A stretch of 64,000 nt of DNA from Desulfolutivibrio sulfodismutans DSM 3696 (GCF_013376455.1 NZ_CP045504.1:682001-746000); one strand, 5' to 3'. Positions 48,455-59,004 are shown, counted from the stretch's first letter. The notes: generated by a model not told the origin, from the sequence alone. Numbers and translations: made by a program.

Positions 48455-49225
48455 ATGAAACCCGATACGTCCCCGGTGGTCATGACCCTGACCGACACCA
48501 TCTATCTGCCGTCGCAGCTTAAGCCCGTTCCCGCGCCCCAGGTGGCCCTGGCCGGACGCTCCAACGTGGGCAAGTCCACGCTGGTGAACATGCTCGGGAG
48601 CCGCAAGGGACTGGCCAAGATCAGCGCCACCCCGGGCAAGACCCGGAGCCTCAACTTCTACCACATCCGTCCCGGGGATTTCTACCTGGTGGACCTTCCC
48701 GGCTACGGCTATGCCCGCTGCGCCAAGACCGAACGCGAGAAATGGGCCAAGCTCATCGATGTCTATTTGACCGACAATCCGTGGCTGCGGGCGGTCATGG
48801 CCGTGGTGGACTGCCGACTGCCGCCCCAGGCCCTGGACCTGGACCTTTTGGCCTACGCCTCTGGCCAGGGATTGCCGACCATGGTGGTTTTGACCAAGGC
48901 GGACAAGTGCAGCCAGCGGGAGCGCGAGGCCAAAAAACGGGTGTGGGCGGATATCCTGGCCGCGCCGCCCCTGGTTTTTTCCGGCAAGACCGGCCTTGGC
49001 CGCACGGCCCTGTGGGCCGAAATCGCCCGGCTGGTCAATCCGGACGACGATTCCGCAGAGTCTCTCCCCGTCCAGGCCATGGAGGCCGAACCCGGACCGG
49101 GCCCGACGCCACCCCAGGTGGACGCCCCCGGGCCGGAAACGCCCCAGGCCGATCCGGCGAACGCCGCCCCCGGGGTCAAGATTCGGACAAAACCGCGTCG
49201 CCGGACTGTTCGCGCAAAAACTTGA
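48455..49225 (+). CDS. engB: Ribosome biogenesis GTP-binding protein EngB/YsxC
   Basis: A 256-aa TrmE-Era-EngA-EngB family GTPase. G1 is GRSNVGKST, G3 DLPGYGYA and G4 LTKADK. ATG 48455 is chosen; ATG 48482 is possible. The GTPase core ends near residue 205; a C-terminal tail of about 50 Pro/basic residues (KIRTKPRRRTVRAKT) is longer than usual. It assists 50S subunit assembly. Its 3' end overlaps the small minus-strand gene by 50 nt. Confidence 0.9.
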   Translation: MKPDTSPVVMTLTDTIYLPSQLKPVPAPQVALAGRSNVGKSTLVNMLGSRKGLAKISATPGKTRSLNFYHIRPGDFYLVDLPGYGYARCAKTEREKWAKLIDVYLTDNPWLRAVMAVVDCRLPPQALDLDLLAYASGQGLPTMVVLTKADKCSQREREAKKRVWADILAAPPLVFSGKTGLGRTALWAEIARLVNPDDDSAESLPVQAMEAEPGPGPTPPQVDAPGPETPQADPANAAPGVKIRTKPRRRTVRAKT

Positions 49226-49376
49226 CCAGAAACTCCGCGTCCTTGGGCCCGAGGTTGAATCTCACGGCGGCTTTTTCCACCAAAACCGGAATCGAGTCCT
49301 TGGATTCGCCCTTGGCGGCGCAGATCCAGGCCACGGCCTTCCGGAACAGTTCATCTTGGGGCATAATGGTGCTCAT
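49176..49376 (-). CDS. Small conserved-looking hypothetical protein
   Basis: A 66-aa acidic/amphipathic protein, MSTIMPQDELFRKAV onward, from ATG 49376 with AAGGAG at ideal spacing. Sequence and composition look genuine (helical, no low complexity). Function not recognised. It overlaps the 3' end of engB in antisense, so transcripts of the two genes would be complementary over 50 nt. Confidence 0.65.
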   Translation of the reverse strand: MSTIMPQDELFRKAVAWICAAKGESKDSIPVLVEKAAVRFNLGPKDAEFLVKFLREQSGDAVLSES

Positions 49377-49536
49377 GGGCGCTCCTTGCGGTCTTTTGAC
49401 TGCCTACACCACCTGCCCGGCCCTTGCAACGTGGCCCGCCTTCAGGTAGGTGCGCCGGATTCACACCGTTTCGCCGTGCCTGTGGTCCCCCTCCCCTGCA
49501 CCAACACGCCAAACCATCAGCCAGCACGAGTGTTTC

Positions 49537-50334
49537 ATGGACCAGATCCTTTCCGCCATCGTTTTGGGCATCATCGAGGGATTGACCGAATTTTTGCCCG
49601 TGTCCTCCACCGGCCACCTGATCCTGGCCGGGCATCTCATGCGCTTTACCGGGGAAAAGGCCGCCAGCTTCGAGGTCATCATCCAGCTCGGGGCCATCCT
49701 GGCCGTGGCGGTCATGTACCGGGACCGGTTTCTCGGGCTTCTGCGGGCCAACCCCTACCAGCGGTTCTCAGGACTGCGGGGGATCGTCCTTTTGGGGCTG
49801 ACCTGCATCCCGGCCGCCCTGGTGGGATTTCTGACCCACAAGGCCATCAAGACCTACCTGTTCGGGCCGACCACCGTGGCCCTGGCCCTGGCCGTGGGGG
49901 CCGTGGCCATCCTGGTGGTCGAGGCCATGCGCCGCCGGGTGCGCTTCGAGACCCTGGACGACATCTCCCCGGCCCTGGCCCTGGGCATCGGGGTGTTCCA
50001 ATGCCTGTCCCTGTGGCCGGGTTTTTCCCGCTCGGCCGCGACCATCATGGGCGGCATGCTGCTTGGGGCCAAGCGTTCCCTGGCTGCGGAATATTCCTTC
50101 ATCGCCGCCGTGCCCATCATGTGCCTGGCCACGGCCTATGACTTCTACAAGAGCTACCATCTCTTCGAGGCCGGGGATCTGCTGGTTTTGGCCGTGGGAT
50201 TCGTGGTCTCGTTTTTTTCGGCCTGGGCCGCCGTCAAGGGATTTATTCTGCTGCTTGGCCGCACCACCCTGCGCCCCTTCGCCTGGTACCGGCTGGCCCT
50301 GGCCGTTGCGGTCTTTTTTTTCTGGCCCGCCTAG
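49537..50334 (+). CDS. uppP: Undecaprenyl-diphosphatase UppP (BacA)
   Basis: A 265-aa integral membrane protein from ATG 49537. The catalytic motifs are EGLTEFLPVSSTGHLIL near the N-terminus and PGFSRSAATIMGGMLLG in the middle. About eight hydrophobic helices. It dephosphorylates undecaprenyl pyrophosphate to recycle the peptidoglycan/LPS lipid carrier. Confidence 0.93.
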   Translation: MDQILSAIVLGIIEGLTEFLPVSSTGHLILAGHLMRFTGEKAASFEVIIQLGAILAVAVMYRDRFLGLLRANPYQRFSGLRGIVLLGLTCIPAALVGFLTHKAIKTYLFGPTTVALALAVGAVAILVVEAMRRRVRFETLDDISPALALGIGVFQCLSLWPGFSRSAATIMGGMLLGAKRSLAAEYSFIAAVPIMCLATAYDFYKSYHLFEAGDLLVLAVGFVVSFFSAWAAVKGFILLLGRTTLRPFAWYRLALAVAVFFFWPA

Positions 50335-50419
50335 AGTGCCCCACGCGGCCGGTTTGACCGGCCTTGCTCGGCCCGGTTCGGCCCTGTTCAACCGGAACGC
50401 GCCGTGATACCGGTCTGTC

Positions 50420-52525
50420 ATGCCACATGACGATACGCGCGAAACGCGTCCGGCCGCCTCCCGCCCCATCCGCATCCTGCCGCCCGAACTGCAAAACCAG
50501 ATCGCGGCCGGAGAGGTGGTGGAGCGCCCGGCCAGCGTGCTCAAGGAACTGGTGGAGAACAGCCTGGACGCCGGGGCCTCCCGGGTGGAGGTCGTTGTCG
50601 AGGGCGGCGGCCGGGGACTCATCCAGGTCCAGGACAACGGCTTCGGCATGACCCCGGCGGAACTGTCCCTGGCCGTGACCCGCCACGCCACCAGCAAGCT
50701 GGCCAGTCTGGCCGAACTGTCCACCATCGGCAGCTACGGCTTCCGGGGCGAGGCCCTGCCGAGCATCGCCTCCGTGTCGCTGTTCCGCTGCACCTCGGCC
50801 TGCCAGGGCTACGATGAAGCGGCCATGATCGAGGTCATAAACGGCCGCATCACGGACCAGGGCCCGGCGGCCATGACCCAGGGAACCCGCATCGAGGTCC
50901 GGGATCTCTTCGCCGGGGTTCCGGCCCGGCTCAAATTTCTCAAGACCGAGGCCACGGAAACCAAGTTGTGCGTGGAGACCCTGTGCCGTCTGGCCCTGGC
51001 CAGGCTGGACGTGGCCTTCAAGCTGACCTGCGGCGGCCGCACGGTGCATCGCTTTCCGGCCGGACAGACCCTCCAGGCCAGGCTGGCGGGCATGTGGCCC
51101 CCGGCGGTGACCGAGGACATGGTGACGGTATCCCTGGCCCACGACGGGTTCGCGGTGACAGGCCTTGTGGGCCGACCGCTCACGGCCCAGGCCCGGGCCG
51201 ACCGCATGCTTTTTTTCGTGAACGGCCGCCATGTGCGCGACCGGGTGCTCCTGTCCGCCGTGCGCGAGGCCTACAAGGGACGGCTGTTGTCCCGGGAATA
51301 TCCCCAGGCCGCCATCTTTCTGGCCATGCCTCCCGAAGACGTGGACGTCAACGTCCACCCGGCCAAAAGCGAGGTCCGGTTCCGCGAGGAATCGCGCATC
51401 TTCACCCTGGTGCGCCGGGCCGTGTCCGAGGCCCTGGACAAGGCCAGCGTGATGCGCACCTCGCCCGCCCCAGAGCCCTGGCTGTCGGGCCGGGGCGAGC
51501 CGGAAAAATATCCGGGCTACCGGGATTTCGCAGCCCATATGCAGGAGCAGGACCGGCAGGCAGCCTCCCCGGAACCGCCCTATGCCGGGCCGCGACCCTT
51601 TTCCGAACCGGATTCGTTTCCCGACCCCCGGGACTCCTCCCTGGCCCCGCCGCCGCTTCTGCGCGAGCCCGCCCGGCCCGCCGGGGCATGGCCCCAGGCC
51701 ACGCGCAACGTGGACCCTCCGGCCGTGGCCGCCCACGCCCGATCCGCCCAGGTCGCCCAGGACGCCCAAACGGCTTCGGCCGCCCCCCTGCCCGGGTGGA
51801 CGCGACACACCGGATCGCCCTTTGCCGACGCCGCGTCCCACCCAGGCGACGACCGGCCGTTTCTGGCCCCACCGCCCGGGAAGGACCGGGAGCCCGGACC
51901 GGGCCCGGCCGCCACCGTGCGCGACGCCTCGGCCCCGGCCGGAATCGTGCCCGGCCGGGGGATGGGACATGGGGGCGAGGAGATCGAATACCTGGGGCAG
52001 TTCGCGGACACCTATCTCTTGGTGCGCATGGGCGGGTCGGCCCTGACCCTGGTGGATCAGCACGCGGCCCACGAGCGGGTGCTTTTTGCGGCCATGCGTC
52101 GGGACGGCCGACGCGGCGATTCCCGGCCCCTGGGGATTCCGCTTCAGGTGGCCCTGCACAAGTCCGAACAGGCCATGCTGGGAAAGCTGTGGGACGAGTT
52201 GCGGGCCGTGGGCTTCGACCTGGAGCGCGCCGACCCCGGGGTGCTGGCGATCAAAGGCCTGCCGCCCTCCCTGACCGTGGCCGAGGCCGGGGACTACCTG
52301 CGCGCCGCCCTGTCCGGGCAGGCCAAAAAAATTGAGGATTTATGGACGCTTCTGTCCTGCAAGGCGGCCATCAAGGCCGGGACGCGGCTGGTCCCGGACG
52401 AGGCCCTGGCCCTGCTTGCGAGCTGGCGGGAATGCCCGGAGAGGGACTACTGCCCCCACGGACGGCCGGTGGCCGTGCGTTTCACGGAACATGAGCTGGA
52501 GCGGCTTTTCAAGCGCAAGAAATAG
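50420..52525 (+). CDS. mutL: DNA mismatch repair protein MutL
   Basis: A 701-aa GHKL ATPase. The N-terminal domain has LKELVENSLDAGAS, QDNGFGM and GFRGEALPSI. A Pro-rich linker covers about residues 340-515. The C-terminal domain keeps CPHGRP and SCKAAIKAG, typical of endonuclease MutL. The metal motif reads DQHAAHERVLFA (from residue 546), so the second Glu of DQHA-x2-E-x4-E is Ala. The gene overlaps hldD by 17 nt at the 3' end, tail to tail. Confidence 0.94.
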   Translation: MPHDDTRETRPAASRPIRILPPELQNQIAAGEVVERPASVLKELVENSLDAGASRVEVVVEGGGRGLIQVQDNGFGMTPAELSLAVTRHATSKLASLAELSTIGSYGFRGEALPSIASVSLFRCTSACQGYDEAAMIEVINGRITDQGPAAMTQGTRIEVRDLFAGVPARLKFLKTEATETKLCVETLCRLALARLDVAFKLTCGGRTVHRFPAGQTLQARLAGMWPPAVTEDMVTVSLAHDGFAVTGLVGRPLTAQARADRMLFFVNGRHVRDRVLLSAVREAYKGRLLSREYPQAAIFLAMPPEDVDVNVHPAKSEVRFREESRIFTLVRRAVSEALDKASVMRTSPAPEPWLSGRGEPEKYPGYRDFAAHMQEQDRQAASPEPPYAGPRPFSEPDSFPDPRDSSLAPPPLLREPARPAGAWPQATRNVDPPAVAAHARSAQVAQDAQTASAAPLPGWTRHTGSPFADAASHPGDDRPFLAPPPGKDREPGPGPAATVRDASAPAGIVPGRGMGHGGEEIEYLGQFADTYLLVRMGGSALTLVDQHAAHERVLFAAMRRDGRRGDSRPLGIPLQVALHKSEQAMLGKLWDELRAVGFDLERADPGVLAIKGLPPSLTVAEAGDYLRAALSGQAKKIEDLWTLLSCKAAIKAGTRLVPDEALALLASWRECPERDYCPHGRPVAVRFTEHELERLFKRKK

Positions 52526-53501
52526 CCGCCGACAGGTAGGGATTGTCCGTGGCCAGATAGCCGGTCACGTAGTCCGCCACCGCGTCTTCAAGCGGGGTCA
52601 TGGGGGCCTGGTATCCGGCGGCGCGCAGACGCTCCACCCTGGCCTCGGTGAAATACTGGTATTTGCCGCGAAGTTTGCCGGGCATCTCCACATAGTCGAT
52701 CTTCGGTTCCCGGCCCATGGCCGCAAAGACCGCTCGGGCCAGATCGTTCCAGGTCCGGGCCTGTCCCGTTCCCACGTTCAGGATGCCGCCCGCGTGGGGA
52801 TTTTCCAGAAGCCACCAGACCACCTCCGCGCAGTCCTTGACCCACACGAAATCGCGCATCTGGCCGCCATCGGGATAGTCCTCGCGGTCGGACTTGAAAA
52901 GCGCCAGCCGCCCGGTGTCGCGAATCTTCTCAAAGGCTTTGCAGACCACGCTGCGCATCTCTCCCTTGTGGTATTCGTTGGGGCCGAACACGTTAAAAAA
53001 CTTCAGGCTGGCCACCCGGGAAAGAAACCCGTGCCGCCTGAGCCACAGGTCGAAGAGGTGCTTGGTCAGGGCGTACATGTTTAAGGGGCGCAAGTCGTCC
53101 AGGGTGGCCGGATCGTCGTCGAAGCCGCGCGACCCGTCGCCGTAGGTGCTTGCGCTCGAGGCATGGATGAACCGGGCGTCGCGGCTTGTGGCGTACTGGC
53201 ACACGGATTTGGAATAGTGGTAGTTGACGCGCATGAGCCGCTCGGCGTCGGTCTCGGTGGTTGCGGAACAGGCGCCCATGTGCACCAGGGCCGCCGGGTT
53301 GAAGGGGTCGGTGTGGCCCTCGATGCGGACCAGGAAGTCGTCCTTGTGCAGATAGTCGGCAAACCGAAGCCCCACGAGATTTTTAAACGTGTCGTCATGG
53401 CCCAGGTCGTCGACGATCAGGATGTCGTCGACCCCCATGTTGTTCAACTTCCACACGATGGCGCTGCCGATAAATCCCGCCCCGCCGGTGACGATATGCA
53501 T
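52509..53501 (-). CDS. hldD: ADP-L-glycero-D-manno-heptose-6-epimerase
   Basis: A 330-aa extended short-chain dehydrogenase. The NAD(P)-binding motif is [13 protein letters not shown], and the catalytic YALTKHLFD gives Tyr and Lys. [17 protein letters not shown] and [19 protein letters not shown] are typical of HldD/RfaD. It epimerises ADP-heptose for the LPS inner core. It is convergent with mutL. Confidence 0.92.
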   Translation of the reverse strand: MHIVTGGAGFIGSAIVWKLNNMGVDDILIVDDLGHDDTFKNLVGLRFADYLHKDDFLVRIEGHTDPFNPAALVHMGACSATTETDAERLMRVNYHYSKSVCQYATSRDARFIHASSASTYGDGSRGFDDDPATLDDLRPLNMYALTKHLFDLWLRRHGFLSRVASLKFFNVFGPNEYHKGEMRSVVCKAFEKIRDTGRLALFKSDREDYPDGGQMRDFVWVKDCAEVVWWLLENPHAGGILNVGTGQARTWNDLARAVFAAMGREPKIDYVEMPGKLRGKYQYFTEARVERLRAAGYQAPMTPLEDAVADYVTGYLATDNPYLSAAISCA

Positions 53502-53653
53502 GTCCGCCCCCCGTTTTTTACGTGCCCTGCGGCTGGGTTATGGACTTTCGGGGGCTCTTTGGCAAGGCAAGGCGGAATTCTTGCCCCATGGCGGGCCGCC
53601 CTCCTTGCCTCGACACGATTTTTCGACTACTCCCCCGGCCACGGGAGGTCACC

Positions 53654-54295
53654 ATGCTCGCCATTCTCGACTACAAGGCCGGAAACCAGACCAGCGTCCG
53701 CCGGGCCCTGGACCATCTCGGCATCCCCTGCCGCATCACCTCCGATCCCGCCGTCATCGCCGCCGCCTCGGGCATCATCTTCCCCGGCGTGGGCGCGGCC
53801 GGACAGGCCATGGACGAACTCACCCAGACCGGCCTGGATGCGGTCATCAAGGCCCAGGTGGACGCCGGAAAGCCCCTTCTGGGCATCTGCGTGGGCTGCC
53901 AGATCCTCCTCGACTACAGCCCGGAAAACGATACCAAGGCCCTTGGCATCGTGTCCGGCGAATGCGCCATGTTCAACCGGTCCCTGACCGAGGAGGACGG
54001 CGCCCCCATCCGGGTGCCGCACATGGGCTGGAACCGCGTCAAACTCCTGCGGGACTGCGAAATTTTGCGAGGGATCGAACCTGAGGCGGAATTCTACTTC
54101 GTGCACAGCTATTATCCCGTTCCCGCCCCGGAATTCGTCCTAGCCGAGACCTTCTACGGCATCGACTTCTGCTCCGTGCATGGTCGGCCGGGACTGTGGG
54201 CCGTGCAATTCCATCCGGAAAAAAGCGGCCGCCCAGGACTGACGCTTCTGGCCAATTTCAACGCCTACTGCCGGGAGGCCGCCCATGCTCAGTAA
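53654..54295 (+). CDS. hisH: Imidazole glycerol phosphate synthase subunit HisH
   Basis: A 213-aa class I glutamine amidotransferase from ATG 53654 with GGAGGT upstream. The nucleophile is in [11 protein letters not shown]; the His/Glu pair is in VQFHPEKS; oxyanion-side [10 protein letters not shown] is present. It supplies ammonia to HisF, encoded by the next gene, with which it overlaps by 11 nt. Confidence 0.93.
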   Translation: MLAILDYKAGNQTSVRRALDHLGIPCRITSDPAVIAAASGIIFPGVGAAGQAMDELTQTGLDAVIKAQVDAGKPLLGICVGCQILLDYSPENDTKALGIVSGECAMFNRSLTEEDGAPIRVPHMGWNRVKLLRDCEILRGIEPEAEFYFVHSYYPVPAPEFVLAETFYGIDFCSVHGRPGLWAVQFHPEKSGRPGLTLLANFNAYCREAAHAQ

Positions 54296-55064
54296 ACGCG
54301 TCATCCCCTGCCTGGACGTGCGAAACGGCAAACTCACCAAGGGCGTGAAATTTGCGGGCAACGTGGACATCGGCGATCCCGTGGAGACGGCCCGTATGTA
54401 TTACGAGCAGGGCGCGGACGAGATCGTCTTCTACGACATCACCGCCTCCGCCGAGGGCCGGGGCATCATGCTCGACGTGGTGGAACGGGTGGCCGCCCAG
54501 ATCTTCATCCCCTTCTCCGTGGGCGGCGGCATCTCCACGGTGGAGGACATGCGGGCCGTGCTCGTGGCCGGGGCGGAAAAGATCTCGGTCAATTCGGCGG
54601 CCGTGAAAAATCCGGACATCATCAGCCAGGGGGCCCAGGCCTTCGGCTCCCAGTGCGTGGTGGTGGGCATGGACGTAAAAAAGGTTCCTGTCTCCGAGAC
54701 CATCCCTTCAGGCTACGAGGTGGTCATCCACGGCGGCCGCAAGGCCATGGGCCTGTGCGCCCTGGACTGGGCCAAGACCGTGGAGGCCCTGGGCGCGGGT
54801 GAGATATGCCTCAACTCCATCGACGCCGACGGCACCAAGGACGGCTACGAGCTGACGCTTACCCGGCTTATCGCGGAAAACGTGGGCATCCCGGTCATCG
54901 CCTCGGGCGGCGCGGGCAACCCCGACCACATGGCCGACGCCCTGACCCAGGGCAAGGCCCAGGCGGCGCTGATCGCCTCCATCGTGCATTACGGGGAATA
55001 CACCCTGCCGGGCATCAAGGAGCATCTGGTCGGCCGGGGCATCAAGGTCCGCTCGGTGTGGTAG
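54285..55064 (+). CDS. hisF: Imidazole glycerol phosphate synthase subunit HisF
   Basis: A 259-aa (beta/alpha)8-barrel cyclase. The two catalytic aspartates are in [11 protein letters not shown] and [13 protein letters not shown]; phosphate-binding SVGGGIST and ASGGAG are present. With HisH it makes imidazole glycerol phosphate and AICAR in histidine synthesis. No other his genes adjoin in the window. Confidence 0.95.
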   Translation: MLSKRVIPCLDVRNGKLTKGVKFAGNVDIGDPVETARMYYEQGADEIVFYDITASAEGRGIMLDVVERVAAQIFIPFSVGGGISTVEDMRAVLVAGAEKISVNSAAVKNPDIISQGAQAFGSQCVVVGMDVKKVPVSETIPSGYEVVIHGGRKAMGLCALDWAKTVEALGAGEICLNSIDADGTKDGYELTLTRLIAENVGIPVIASGGAGNPDHMADALTQGKAQAALIASIVHYGEYTLPGIKEHLVGRGIKVRSVW

Positions 55065-55110
55065 GGGCGGCCTGAAGCGTTCCCACAGGCAGCACGACGA
55101 CATAAAAGAG

Positions 55111-55152
55111 CGCCGCGTCCGGGAGCTCCCTGGCGCGGCGTTCGTTTTTTCG
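55111..55152. terminator. Bidirectional terminator between hisF and moaC
   Basis: CGCCGCG (55111-55117) pairs with CGCGGCG (55134-55140); the interior GGGAGCTCCC can extend it. A T-run follows on the plus strand, and CTCTTTT on the minus strand, so it can end both convergent units. Confidence 0.75.
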
Positions 55153-55164
55153 TAAGTGGCCGGG

Positions 55165-55674
55165 TTATGCCGGATAAGGCCGATCCTTGGGCCACAGCGG
55201 GGACACGAAGACGCCGGACTTGCCGCCGCTCTTAAAGAGAAGCCGCACGGCCGTGACTTCAATGTCCTTTTGAACAGCCTTGCACATGTCGTAGAGGGTC
55301 AGCGCCGCCACGGATGCGGCGGTCAGGGCCTCCATCTCCACCCCCGTGGGGGCGTCGGTGCGGGCCTCGGCCTCAATCATCACGGCGCAGGCGGTCGCAT
55401 CGATCGTAAAGCGCACGTCGGCAAAGGACAGGGGCAGGGGGTGGCACAGGGGGATCAGTTCGAAGGTCCGCTTGGCGGCCAGGATTCCGGCGATCTTGGC
55501 CGTGGCCAGGGCGTCGCCCTTGGGCAGGGCCGCCTCCTGGAGCAGGGCCATGGTTTTCGGCGACAAAATCACCCGGGCTGCGGCCACGGCGATGCGCCGG
55601 GTCGTGGCCTTGCCGCCCACGTCCACCATGCGGGCTTTGCCCTGGGCGTCGATATGGGAGAGTTCCTCGGACAT
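55165..55674 (-). CDS. moaC: Cyclic pyranopterin monophosphate synthase MoaC
   Basis: A 169-aa enzyme of molybdenum cofactor synthesis. Conserved segments are [36 protein letters not shown] and KSGGKSG. It acts after MoaA to form cPMP. It is the last gene of a minus-strand operon behind rpoZ, dnaJ and a TPR protein, 5 nt from the TPR gene. Confidence 0.95.
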   Translation of the reverse strand: MSEELSHIDAQGKARMVDVGGKATTRRIAVAAARVILSPKTMALLQEAALPKGDALATAKIAGILAAKRTFELIPLCHPLPLSFADVRFTIDATACAVMIEAEARTDAPTGVEMEALTAASVAALTLYDMCKAVQKDIEVTAVRLLFKSGGKSGVFVSPLWPKDRPYPA

Positions 55675-55679
55675 GCGGC

Positions 55680-56093
55680 CTAAAACTCCGGAACCTTGAC
55701 CTTGTAATCAATGCGCTTGGCGGCCTTGGCGTCGGCCTTGGCCTTTTCCAGGTTGCCCATGGCCTGATACACGAAGGCCCGGTTGCCCAGAATCTCGGCA
55801 TTATTGGGGTCGATGGCCAGGGCCTTCTCAAAATCGCCCAGGGCCTTGTCGTACTGGTTCATCTGGGAATAGCACAGGGCGCGCACGTTGTAGGCGCTCA
55901 TCAGGTTCATCTTCTCAATCCCTTCCGGCTTGGAGATGATCTTGTTCAGCGACTCAACGGCCTTGGGAAAATTTCCCTGGTCAATGGACGACAACGCCTC
56001 GGCGAAATCCTGGTCAGGTGTGGCCTGCCCCGCAAGCGGAAAGGCAAGACATAGGCAGGCAGCGAGAAAAAAGGCGCGAACACACGTTTTCAT
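55680..56093 (-). CDS. Exported tetratricopeptide-repeat protein
   Basis: A 137-aa protein with a signal peptide (hydrophobic residues 6-22, AGQA cleavage) and about two to three TPR motifs (residues 30-120; for example [20 protein letters not shown] and [20 protein letters not shown]). Likely a small periplasmic scaffold. It sits 2 nt after dnaJ. No partner can be named. Confidence 0.78.
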   Translation of the reverse strand: MKTCVRAFFLAACLCLAFPLAGQATPDQDFAEALSSIDQGNFPKAVESLNKIISKPEGIEKMNLMSAYNVRALCYSQMNQYDKALGDFEKALAIDPNNAEILGNRAFVYQAMGNLEKAKADAKAAKRIDYKVKVPEF

Positions 56094-56095
56094 GG

Positions 56096-57208
56096 TCAGT
56101 TCCCCATGGCCTCCTTGGCCTTTTTGAAGAAATTTTTGACCTTCTTCATGGGCTTTTGCTCTTCAAGCTTCTGAAACTCGCGCAAAAGCTCTTCCTGTTT
56201 CTTGGTCACGTTTTTCGGGATGGTCACCGTGACCTGGACCAAGAGATCGCCCCGATCCCGGCCGCCGGGATGCGGCAGACCCAGGCCGCGCAAGGCGAAG
56301 ACCTTGCCGCTCTGGGTGCCGCGCGGTATCTCCATGCTCTCCGTGCCTTCAAGGGTGGGCACCTCGATCATGTCGCCGAGAGCCGCCTGCACGAAGCCTA
56401 TCTCCGTAGCATAAATGAGATCCTGGCCTTGGCGGTCAAAAACCTTGTCCGGCTCGACCCGGATGATCACGTACAGATCCCCGGGAGGACCGCCGTTTTT
56501 GCCGGGTTCGCCCTCGCCGCGAAGCCTCAGGCGCATGCCGTTGTCCACCCCGGCGGGCACCTTGACGCTGATTTCCTTGATCTCGTGGAGAAGTCCCCGG
56601 CCCCGGCAGGCGGCGCACGGGGTGGTGATCACCGTGCCCTGGCCCCGGCACACGGGGCATGGCACGGCGATGCGGAAAAATCCCTGGCTTTGGTGTACCT
56701 GCCCCGCTCCACCGCAGTGGCGGCAGGTCTCGGGGCGGGTGCCGGGCGCGGCGCCGCTGCCGCCGCACTCCGCACACGGAACTTCCTTGGGAATCTTCAG
56801 GGCGACTTCCGTCCCGGCGGCGGCGTCTCGAAAGGCCACGGTCAGATCGTAGCGCAGATCGGACCCGGCCTGGGGTCTGGGGCCACGCCCTGCCCGGCCG
56901 CCAAATCCGAAAAATTCCCCGAAGATGTCGGAAAAGGTGCTGAACACATCGTCGGTTGAGGAAAAACCGCCGAAACCGCTCCCGCCAAGCCCTTCCTTGC
57001 CATACCGGTCGTACCGCGCCCGGGTCTCCGGATCGCGCAACACCTCGTAGGCCTCGGCGGCCTCCTTGAACTTGGACTCGGCCTCGGGGTCGTCCGGATT
57101 ACGGTCGGGATGATACTTGAAGGCCATCTGGCGATAGGCCTTCTTGACTTCATCCTCACCCGCATCGCGCCCGACGCCCAAAATCTCGTAGTAGTCAGCC
57201 TGGGACAT
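56096..57208 (-). CDS. dnaJ: Chaperone protein DnaJ
   Basis: A 370-aa type I J-protein. The J domain has [10 protein letters not shown] (HPD motif); a Gly/Phe-rich region follows; the zinc domain has four CxxCxGxG repeats ([32 protein letters not shown]). It stimulates DnaK. It is 17 nt downstream of rpoZ, and dnaK is not adjacent. Confidence 0.96.
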   Translation of the reverse strand: MSQADYYEILGVGRDAGEDEVKKAYRQMAFKYHPDRNPDDPEAESKFKEAAEAYEVLRDPETRARYDRYGKEGLGGSGFGGFSSTDDVFSTFSDIFGEFFGFGGRAGRGPRPQAGSDLRYDLTVAFRDAAAGTEVALKIPKEVPCAECGGSGAAPGTRPETCRHCGGAGQVHQSQGFFRIAVPCPVCRGQGTVITTPCAACRGRGLLHEIKEISVKVPAGVDNGMRLRLRGEGEPGKNGGPPGDLYVIIRVEPDKVFDRQGQDLIYATEIGFVQAALGDMIEVPTLEGTESMEIPRGTQSGKVFALRGLGLPHPGGRDRGDLLVQVTVTIPKNVTKKQEELLREFQKLEEQKPMKKVKNFFKKAKEAMGN

Positions 57209-57225
57209 AGTGCTAATGGAACTCG

Positions 57226-57444
57226 TTAGGATTCAACATGGATGCCCGCTTCCACGATGGACTCGGAAGGCAGAACCTCACCGGCGGCAATTTCGCGTAG
57301 CGCGGTGACCACTTCCTTGTTCTTGCATTCCACGAGGGGGGTGTAGCCTTCTCGGTACTGCTTGACCCGTTTGATGGCCATCTGGACAATGAGGAACCGG
57401 TTGTTGATTCTCTGCAGGCAATCTTCGACGGTAATTCGAGCCAT
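57226..57444 (-). CDS. rpoZ: RNA polymerase omega subunit
   Basis: A 72-aa protein from ATG 57444 with AAGGAG upstream. [21 protein letters not shown] and AIKRVKQY match omega. It aids RNA polymerase assembly and ppGpp binding. The longer open frame starting at 57579 is not supported. First gene of the rpoZ-dnaJ-TPR-moaC run. Confidence 0.9.
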   Translation of the reverse strand: MARITVEDCLQRINNRFLIVQMAIKRVKQYREGYTPLVECKNKEVVTALREIAAGEVLPSESIVEAGIHVES

Positions 57445-57618
57445 TCGTTTCTCCTTGCGCGCCGGACGGGCTGCGGTGACGGCCAGGGCGTGTTCGTCTA
57501 CCCTGGTAAGTCGTTTTTCGGCCGAGTCAAGGGGCCCGACGCCGGGCATGACACGGCCGCTTCGGGACAAGATGTCCAACGCAAAACTGAAGTTAATATC
57601 CCAGATCGTTTAGATCCG

Positions 57619-58995
57619 TCAAGGGCCATGATCGATGGCGTTACGGCCCTGGTAGCGCACGGCCAGGATCGTGATGTCGTCGGATTGGGGGGCGTCCCCG
57701 GCATAGGCCTGAACCGCCTGGAAGATGCCTTCGACCAGTTCTTTCGGTCCCCGATGCCGGTCGGCCCGGCAGGCTTCAAGCAGCCGTTCGTTGCCGAACA
57801 GGGCGTTTTTATCGTTCATGGCCTCGGTCACGCCGTCGGTATAGGCCAGAAGCGTATCCCCCACAGCCAGGGTGAGCGTGCCGACCTTATAGGGGAAATC
57901 GGGCATGGCCCCGAGCACCAGCCCGCCCGAGGGCGGCAGAAAGGCCGTGGTCCCTCCCGGACGCACCGCGACCGGCAGGTTGTGGCCGGCGTTGGCGTAG
58001 TCGAGACGGCCTGTGCGCAAATCCAATATGGCGCAAAAGGCCGTGACGAAAAGCCCTGACTCGTTGTCGTGGGCCAGCTTGTCGTTGACCCGGGCCGCGA
58101 TTTCCACCGGGCCCCGCTCCGGCCGGGTATAGGCCTTGAAAAGGGTCATGGTCACGGCCATGAACAGCGAGGCCGGCACGCCCTTTCCGGCCACGTCGCC
58201 GATGACCAGAAAAATCCGGTTTTCGTCCAGGGCGTAGTAATCGTAAAAATCGCCGCCCACCTCCTTGGCCGAATCCAGCATGGCGTAAAGCTCCACCTCC
58301 GGCCGATCCGGAAAGGCCGGAAACATCCTGGGCACAATGCCCATCTGGATGTCCCTCGCCACCCGCAATTCGCCCTCGATGGCCTCCTTGGCCGCCCGGG
58401 TGCGGCGTTCCTCCACGACGTTGCGCACAATGCCGACGAAGACGGCCATGCCCAGGGCGTTGGCCACGAGCATGGGCACGGCGGCGGACCTGACCACGAC
58501 CAGGGCGGTGGCCACGGGCGTGCCGAAAACCACCCCGGCCACCATGTGGAAGGCCTCGATGCCAAGGGCCAGGGCCACGGCCTGGGTCGTGGTGAGGAGC
58601 TGACCGCCACGGAACCGATACACGAGTCCGCCGACCAGTCCGGCCAGGATGGTGGACAGGGTGCAGCCGTAGCAGGTGGGACCGCCCAGGGTGAACCGAT
58701 GGGCCCCGCCGAGTAGTCCCGCCCCGAGTCCGGCCAGGGGACCGGCCAAAAGACCGGCCAGGGCCGGGCCCAGGTCGCGGATGTTGATGTAGGAGCCGAG
58801 GATGCTGACCCCGGACAGGGTGCCGTAGATGGAGAAGAGGCCGAAAACCACGGCCATGACGGCCAGGTTTTTCGGCGTGCGTTTCCCGTCAAGAATCTCG
58901 GCGAACACCCGGGTGCGCGTCAGGCCATAGGCCAGGACCATGACCACGCACACGCTTTGGAGCAACGCCACAAGGCTCGATGTGGTCGAATCCAT
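57619..58995 (-). CDS. SpoIIE-type PP2C phosphatase with N-terminal 5TMR membrane domain
   Basis: A 458-aa protein. Residues 1 to about 190 form membrane segments with NIRDLGPALAGLLAGP and GGPTCYGC, typical of the 5TMR-LYT sensor. The C-terminal half is a PP2C/RsbU-like phosphatase with VGGDFYDYY, IGDVAGKGVPASLFMA, ANAGHNLP, AYTDGVTEA and SDDITILAVRY; metal aspartates are present. It probably dephosphorylates an anti-anti-sigma-type protein in response to a membrane signal. It lies 9 nt downstream of the OPT-like gene. Confidence 0.85.
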   Translation of the reverse strand: MDSTTSSLVALLQSVCVVMVLAYGLTRTRVFAEILDGKRTPKNLAVMAVVFGLFSIYGTLSGVSILGSYINIRDLGPALAGLLAGPLAGLGAGLLGGAHRFTLGGPTCYGCTLSTILAGLVGGLVYRFRGGQLLTTTQAVALALGIEAFHMVAGVVFGTPVATALVVVRSAAVPMLVANALGMAVFVGIVRNVVEERRTRAAKEAIEGELRVARDIQMGIVPRMFPAFPDRPEVELYAMLDSAKEVGGDFYDYYALDENRIFLVIGDVAGKGVPASLFMAVTMTLFKAYTRPERGPVEIAARVNDKLAHDNESGLFVTAFCAILDLRTGRLDYANAGHNLPVAVRPGGTTAFLPPSGGLVLGAMPDFPYKVGTLTLAVGDTLLAYTDGVTEAMNDKNALFGNERLLEACRADRHRGPKELVEGIFQAVQAYAGDAPQSDDITILAVRYQGRNAIDHGP

Positions 58996-59004
58996 GCATC
59001 CCTT

